Positions 5,800-8,422 of a DNA stretch of 8,422 nucleotides are shown here, piece after piece. The stretch's first letter is position 1, and every line of letters begins with the position of its first letter. Source of the DNA: Bacillota bacterium (GTDB taxonomy: Bacteria; Bacillota; Clostridia; Peptostreptococcales; Anaerovoracaceae); the NCBI GenBank assembly GCA_016302925.1, contig JAEDMR010000082.1, positions 1-8,422 of the forward strand, in the 5' to 3' direction. The position numbers and the translations under genes were made by a program. Below the pieces are notes generated by a model that saw nothing but the letters and a program-made list of their open reading frames with translations, did no database searches and was not told where the DNA came from.

Positions 5800-6858
5800 A
5801 TGATCAACCTGAAGGACCTGCAGCTGCAGGAAGTGGAAAAACTCATAAAGGAACTGGGCGAGCCGAAATTCCGGGCGAAGCAGGTCTTCGGATGGCTGTA
5901 CAGAGACAGCACCGAAGGACCGGGCGGCGTGACGGACTTCGACCAGATGACCAATGTGCCGAAGGTACTGCGGAAAAAGCTGAAGGAACAGGCAAGTCTG
6001 GGGATTCTCGCGCCGCTGCAGGTGCAGGTGTCAAAGCTGGATGGGACCCGCAAGTACCTGTTCGGTCTGGAGGACGGAAACGCCATTGAGAGCGTTTTCA
6101 TGAAGTATAAATATGGCAATTCCATCTGCGTCTCCTCCCAGGCAGGCTGCCGTATGGGGTGCCGGTTCTGTGCATCCGGCATGGACGGACTGCGCCGGAA
6201 CCTGACGCCGGGAGAGATCATCGGACAGCTGCTGGCGGCAGAGAGGGACACGGGGGAAAAGATCAACCATGTGGTGGTCATGGGCACGGGAGAGCCCTTC
6301 GATAATTACGAAAACCTGTCCTCCTTTCTCCGTCTGCTCCATGCACCGGAGGGGCTGAACCTGAGTTATCGGAACATCACCGTGTCCACCTGCGGCATTG
6401 TACCCGGGATAAAGGATTTCGGAGTGGACTTTCCCCAGGTGAATCTGGCTATCTCCCTGCACGCACCAAACGACGAGATTCGGTCTTCCATGATGCCGGT
6501 AAGCCGTGCCTACCCGATGGATCAGCTGCTGGATGCCTGCCGGGAATATACGAAAAAGACGTCCCGGCGGATCACTTTTGAATACACCTTGGTAAAGGGA
6601 GTCAACGACCAGCCGCACCATGGGGAGGAACTGGCGGAGAAGCTCAGAGGCATGCTGTGCCATGTGAACCTGATCCCGCTGAACACGGTGAAGGAGAGCG
6701 GCCTTCATACCACGGAGCGAAAGGATGCGGAACATTTCCGGGATTTACTGGAAACAAAAGGCATCCCTGCAACCATCCGCAGAGAGCTGGGAGACGATAT
6801 CGACGGTGCCTGCGGGCAGCTGCGGCTGGCAAACTGCCGAAAATGTCGAAAAGAGTAA
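5800..6858 (+). CDS. rlmN: Dual-specificity RNA methyltransferase RlmN (23S rRNA A2503 / tRNA A37, C2)
   Basis: The 352-residue radical-SAM enzyme adds a methyl group at C2 of A2503 in 23S rRNA and, in many bacteria, of A37 in some tRNAs, which supports decoding accuracy. CVSSQAGC starts at C110, the counterpart of the first catalytic-site Cys. The 4Fe-4S ligands are C117/C121/C124 (CX3CX2C). GDDIDGACGQL near the C-terminus carries C338, the methyl-carrying Cys. GTGEPFDNYEN and the SLHAPNDEIRS segment are family standards. The ATG at 5800 is chosen because AAAGGG (5787-5792) lies 7 nt upstream; an in-frame ATG at 5716 would start inside the ileS terminator and before the promoter. The presence of the methyl-carrying region and GDDIDGACGQL supports RlmN rather than Cfr, though both share these cysteines; length and context favour RlmN. 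No terminator is evident before the next promoter. Confidence 0.95.
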   Translation: MINLKDLQLQEVEKLIKELGEPKFRAKQVFGWLYRDSTEGPGGVTDFDQMTNVPKVLRKKLKEQASLGILAPLQVQVSKLDGTRKYLFGLEDGNAIESVFMKYKYGNSICVSSQAGCRMGCRFCASGMDGLRRNLTPGEIIGQLLAAERDTGEKINHVVVMGTGEPFDNYENLSSFLRLLHAPEGLNLSYRNITVSTCGIVPGIKDFGVDFPQVNLAISLHAPNDEIRSSMMPVSRAYPMDQLLDACREYTKKTSRRITFEYTLVKGVNDQPHHGEELAEKLRGMLCHVNLIPLNTVKESGLHTTERKDAEHFRDLLETKGIPATIRRELGDDIDGACGQLRLANCRKCRKE

Positions 6859-6878
6859 AAAGATTTCTGAATTTACCG

Positions 6879-6907
6879 TTGAATTGATGAAGGATTTAGT
6901 ATATAAT
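6879..6907 (+). promoter_or_regulatory. Promoter of the P-loop gene
   Basis: TTGAAT (6879-6884), a 17-nt spacer, and a consensus TATAAT (6902-6907), only 20 nt after the rlmN stop. The start is expected near 6914, giving a leader of about 47 nt. That leader contains CTCCTC (6918-6923), which can pair with the ribosome binding site. Confidence 0.8.
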
Positions 6908-6960
6908 GAAAAAAATGCTCCTCGACGAGCGGGGAAGACAAACTTAGGAGGCGATTTACC

Positions 6961-7383
6961 ATGGTTAAATTATTAGTGGGACATAAAGGCAGCGGAAAGA
7001 CAAAACAAATGATTGACATTGCAAACAGCACGGTGGAAACCAGCAAGGGCAGCGTCATCTTTATTAATAAGAATCACAGACTCATGTATGATCTGAAGTA
7101 CAGAATCAGAGTCATCTGCATGGAAGATTTTGAACATATCACCAACTGTGATGAATACATCGGATTCCTGTATGGAATCATCAGTTCCGACCACGATATC
7201 GAAACAATCTTTATCGACAGCATTTTAAAGCACGCAGATTTCAAGATCAGCGATCTGCCTGAATTCATCGCGAGACTGAAGGACATCTCCAAGAACTACG
7301 GCATGGACTTCGTGGTAAGCGTAAGCGCAGAAAAGGAAGAAATGATCGGCGTTGATTTCGAAGGCTGCGAAATTCTCAACTAA
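6961..7383 (+). CDS. Small P-loop NTPase of unknown function
   Basis: The 140-residue soluble protein has a clear Walker A motif, GHKGSGKT (residues 7-14), at the very N-terminus, and a Walker B-like strand, ETIFID (81-86). SVIFINKN at about 31-38 and FVVSVSAE at about 117-124 look like the next beta strands of a compact Rossmann-like P-loop fold. There is no signal peptide, membrane segment or recognisable partner domain. It is far too short to be a PilT or RecA motor and lacks their arginine-finger and C-terminal domains; the small size and layout recall a minimal nucleotide-binding or kinase-like core. Its translation signal is strong (AGGAGG 6946-6951, 9 nt from ATG), as is its own promoter, so it is probably well expressed. 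It is monocistronic, ended by a terminator at 7407-7441. I do not recognise its biological role. Confidence 0.85.
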   Translation: MVKLLVGHKGSGKTKQMIDIANSTVETSKGSVIFINKNHRLMYDLKYRIRVICMEDFEHITNCDEYIGFLYGIISSDHDIETIFIDSILKHADFKISDLPEFIARLKDISKNYGMDFVVSVSAEKEEMIGVDFEGCEILN

Positions 7384-7406
7384 CTGCTGAATGTACTGCT
7401 TTCTAT

Positions 7407-7441
7407 GGCGGTGGCTTTGCCATCGCCAGTTTTGCTTTTTT
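7407..7441 (+). terminator. Terminator after the P-loop gene
   Basis: GGCGGTGGC (7407-7415) / GCCATCGCC (7419-7427) forms a 9-bp stem with one G-U, a TTT loop, and a T-rich tail (TTTTGCTTTTTT, 7430-7441). Confidence 0.9.
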
Positions 7442-7444
7442 GGG

Positions 7445-7468
7445 AATCGGGGAATCAAATCGGGGAAT
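7445..7468 (+). repeat. Two 11-bp direct repeats just upstream of the Nudix gene
   Basis: AATCGGGGAAT occurs at 7445-7455 and again, exactly, at 7458-7468, with a 13-bp period, between the preceding terminator and the Nudix start. The only promoter-like pair I find is weak (TTGCTT 7432-7437, 17 nt, TCAAAT 7455-7460) and overlaps both the terminator tail and the repeats. Whether the repeats bind a regulator is open. Confidence 0.75.
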
Positions 7469-7473
7469 AACAG

Positions 7474-8142
7474 ATGTGGGAGGATATGAAACGGATGAAT
7501 GCGAAACAGATGAATTTGGAGCAGATTGAAAGAAACCTTTCGGAGCGTTGTGTCGGCGCCATCGACGGAAGGAAATACTTCAGCGTGATGCTGCTTCTGG
7601 TGCAGGGGGAGGATGGTCTTCAGATCCTTTTCGAACAGCGATCCAGAAAGATGAAGACCCAGCCGGGCGACGTCTGCTTCCCGGGAGGAAGGATAGAACC
7701 GGGCGAAACCCCTATGGAGTGCGCGTTAAGGGAGACAGAAGAGGAAATCGGAATCGGCAGGGCGAATATCCGGGTTTTGGGACAGTTTGATACACTGTAT
7801 GAAATCTCAGATATCACCATGTATACCTTCGTGGGTACCGTAAAGGAGGAGGCACTGCAGCATCTGAAGCTGAATCCTGCTGAGGTGGAAACGGTGTTTA
7901 CGGTTCCATATGAATTTTTCCGCGAGACGGATCCTCTCAGCTATACGTATGACATCGTGCAGAAGGTGGAGGACTTCCCTTACGAGGCGGCGGGCATCCG
8001 TCCCGATTACAAGTGGCGTGTGGGCAAAAAAACAATCCCCGTATTTCACTACGGGGATGGGGATGAACGTCAGATCATCTGGGGAATGACCGGACGGATT
8101 GTCAGCTGGTTCGTCAGCGAGATGGAACGTGCAGGCCTATAA
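7474..8142 (+). CDS. Nudix hydrolase, CoA diphosphatase-like
   Basis: The 222-residue cytosolic protein has a complete Nudix box at residues 72-94: G72, E78, then R86-E87 and E89-E90-E91-I-G-I, which bind the divalent metal for diphosphate hydrolysis. Just before it, residues 51-72 (LFEQRSRKMKTQPGDVCFPGG) match the LLTxRSxxLxxHxGxVxFPGG pattern of coenzyme A diphosphatases (NudL/NUDT7 type), with Gln instead of the usual His. The predicted reaction splits CoA or its derivatives into 4'-phosphopantetheine and 3',5'-ADP; the precise substrate is inferred. The start is uncertain: ATG 7474 has only GGGG/GGA upstream, ATG 7486 is 2 nt from GGGAGG (7478-7483) and so too close, and ATG 7495 has GGGAGG 11 nt upstream. 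The length difference is seven residues and does not affect the domain. The 3' end overlaps the convergent barstar-like gene by 6 bp. Confidence 0.88.
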   Translation: MWEDMKRMNAKQMNLEQIERNLSERCVGAIDGRKYFSVMLLLVQGEDGLQILFEQRSRKMKTQPGDVCFPGGRIEPGETPMECALRETEEEIGIGRANIRVLGQFDTLYEISDITMYTFVGTVKEEALQHLKLNPAEVETVFTVPYEFFRETDPLSYTYDIVQKVEDFPYEAAGIRPDYKWRVGKKTIPVFHYGDGDERQIIWGMTGRIVSWFVSEMERAGL

Positions 8143-8422
8143 CTCCGCTTCACCGAATTCCAGAGACAGATTGTAATTTTCATCCAGGCTGTCCTGGATG
8201 ACCCTGTGAATCCGTGGCCAGTCTCTGCCCAGATTCGCCTCCAGGATTTCCGCACCCAGGATTCGCAGGGTGGTAAAGCTTGAAATGGTGGTCAGAGCAT
8301 CGTGCAGGGCGTCCAGGTTGGATGCCATGAGAATGCCGCATGGAAGCTGCTTTCTGACTACTTCGAAAAACTCTTCCCGGTCACCGATGAGGGTGCCGTC
8401 CACGGTGATAATACGAATGTCT
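8137..8422 (-). CDS. Barstar-family protein (5' end outside window)
   Basis: The minus-strand frame is open from the window edge to a TAG at 8139-8137, about 94 residues in view. Its visible start IRIITVDGTLIGDREEFFEV, then NLDALHDAL, then a C-terminal segment ending NYNLSLEFGEAEL, follow barstar: a first beta strand, helix alpha1, the NLDALWDAL recognition helix, and a last beta strand. The two acidic residues of that helix that bind barnase (D35 and D39 in barstar numbering) are both present in NLDALHD; W38 is His, and the YYGEN lead-in is replaced by LMASN. Barstar inhibits secreted or toxic ribonucleases by plugging their active site. Only a few N-terminal codons seem to be missing, since barstars begin just before this strand. 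The GTG at 8403 lies inside that strand and is an unlikely start. No barnase-like gene is in the window; one could lie beyond the right edge. The partner and activity are inferred. Confidence 0.75.
   Translation of the reverse strand, partial: DIRIITVDGTLIGDREEFFEVVRKQLPCGILMASNLDALHDALTTISSFTTLRILGAEILEANLGRDWPRIHRVIQDSLDENYNLSLEFGEAEL

Noticed and set aside
6961..7383. Naming the P-loop protein PilT (twitching motility).
   Set aside because: A Walker A motif alone does not support it; the protein is 140 residues and lacks PilT's PAS-like N-domain, Asp/His boxes and hexamer motor features, and no pilus genes are nearby.
1..8422. CRISPR arrays, tRNA or rRNA genes, insertion sequences, integrase or attachment sites.
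   Set aside because: I found no spaced repeat array, cloverleaf, rRNA signature, transposase frame or flanking target duplication in the window.

Overview
The window reads as chromosomal DNA of a low- to mid-GC Gram-positive anaerobe-like bacterium, most likely Bacillota, class Clostridia. The support is a T-box leader in front of ileS, strong AGGAGG-type ribosome binding sites, sigma-A promoters with 17-nt spacers, a holin-like type I toxin and an IleRS of the long type 2 form. I cannot name the species from sequence alone.

Layout. (1) 1-1532: the 3' end of thiD (HMP/HMP-P kinase), joined by a 1-nt stop/start overlap to cytX, a predicted hydroxymethylpyrimidine transporter; this is the end of a thiamin salvage operon. 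(2) 1533-2149: a roughly 600-bp stretch without a long gene that is nevertheless full. It holds a convergent pair, a 29-codon holin-like toxin gene on the minus strand facing a short, strongly terminated RNA on the plus strand, which together look like a type I toxin-antitoxin locus. Next to it lies the decayed 3' end of a potassium-channel gene. (3) 2150-5736: the ileS transcription unit, with a sigma-A promoter, an isoleucine T-box riboswitch (AUC specifier), ileS and a strong terminator. (4) 5735-7441: rlmN (23S rRNA/tRNA A2 methyltransferase) and a small P-loop NTPase of unknown function, each with its own promoter; a terminator follows the P-loop gene. (5) 7445-8422: a Nudix hydrolase of the CoA-diphosphatase type, convergent with and overlapping a barstar-family gene that runs off the right edge.

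How they work together. ThiD and CytX are one pathway: import, then phosphorylation, of the thiamin pyrimidine. ileS is controlled by the charging state of tRNA-Ile through its own leader. RlmN and IleRS both serve translation but are separately transcribed. The P-loop, Nudix and barstar genes show no evident shared pathway.

Most interesting points: the small type I toxin-antitoxin candidate with its Shine-Dalgarno-sequestering hairpin; the GXHH swap of the class I signature motif in IleRS, linked to strong mupirocin resistance in type 2 enzymes; an 18-bp tandem repeat that builds a Cys/Asp-rich tail on ThiD; and a channel pseudogene whose frame is broken by a 22-bp insertion bounded by an 8-bp repeat.
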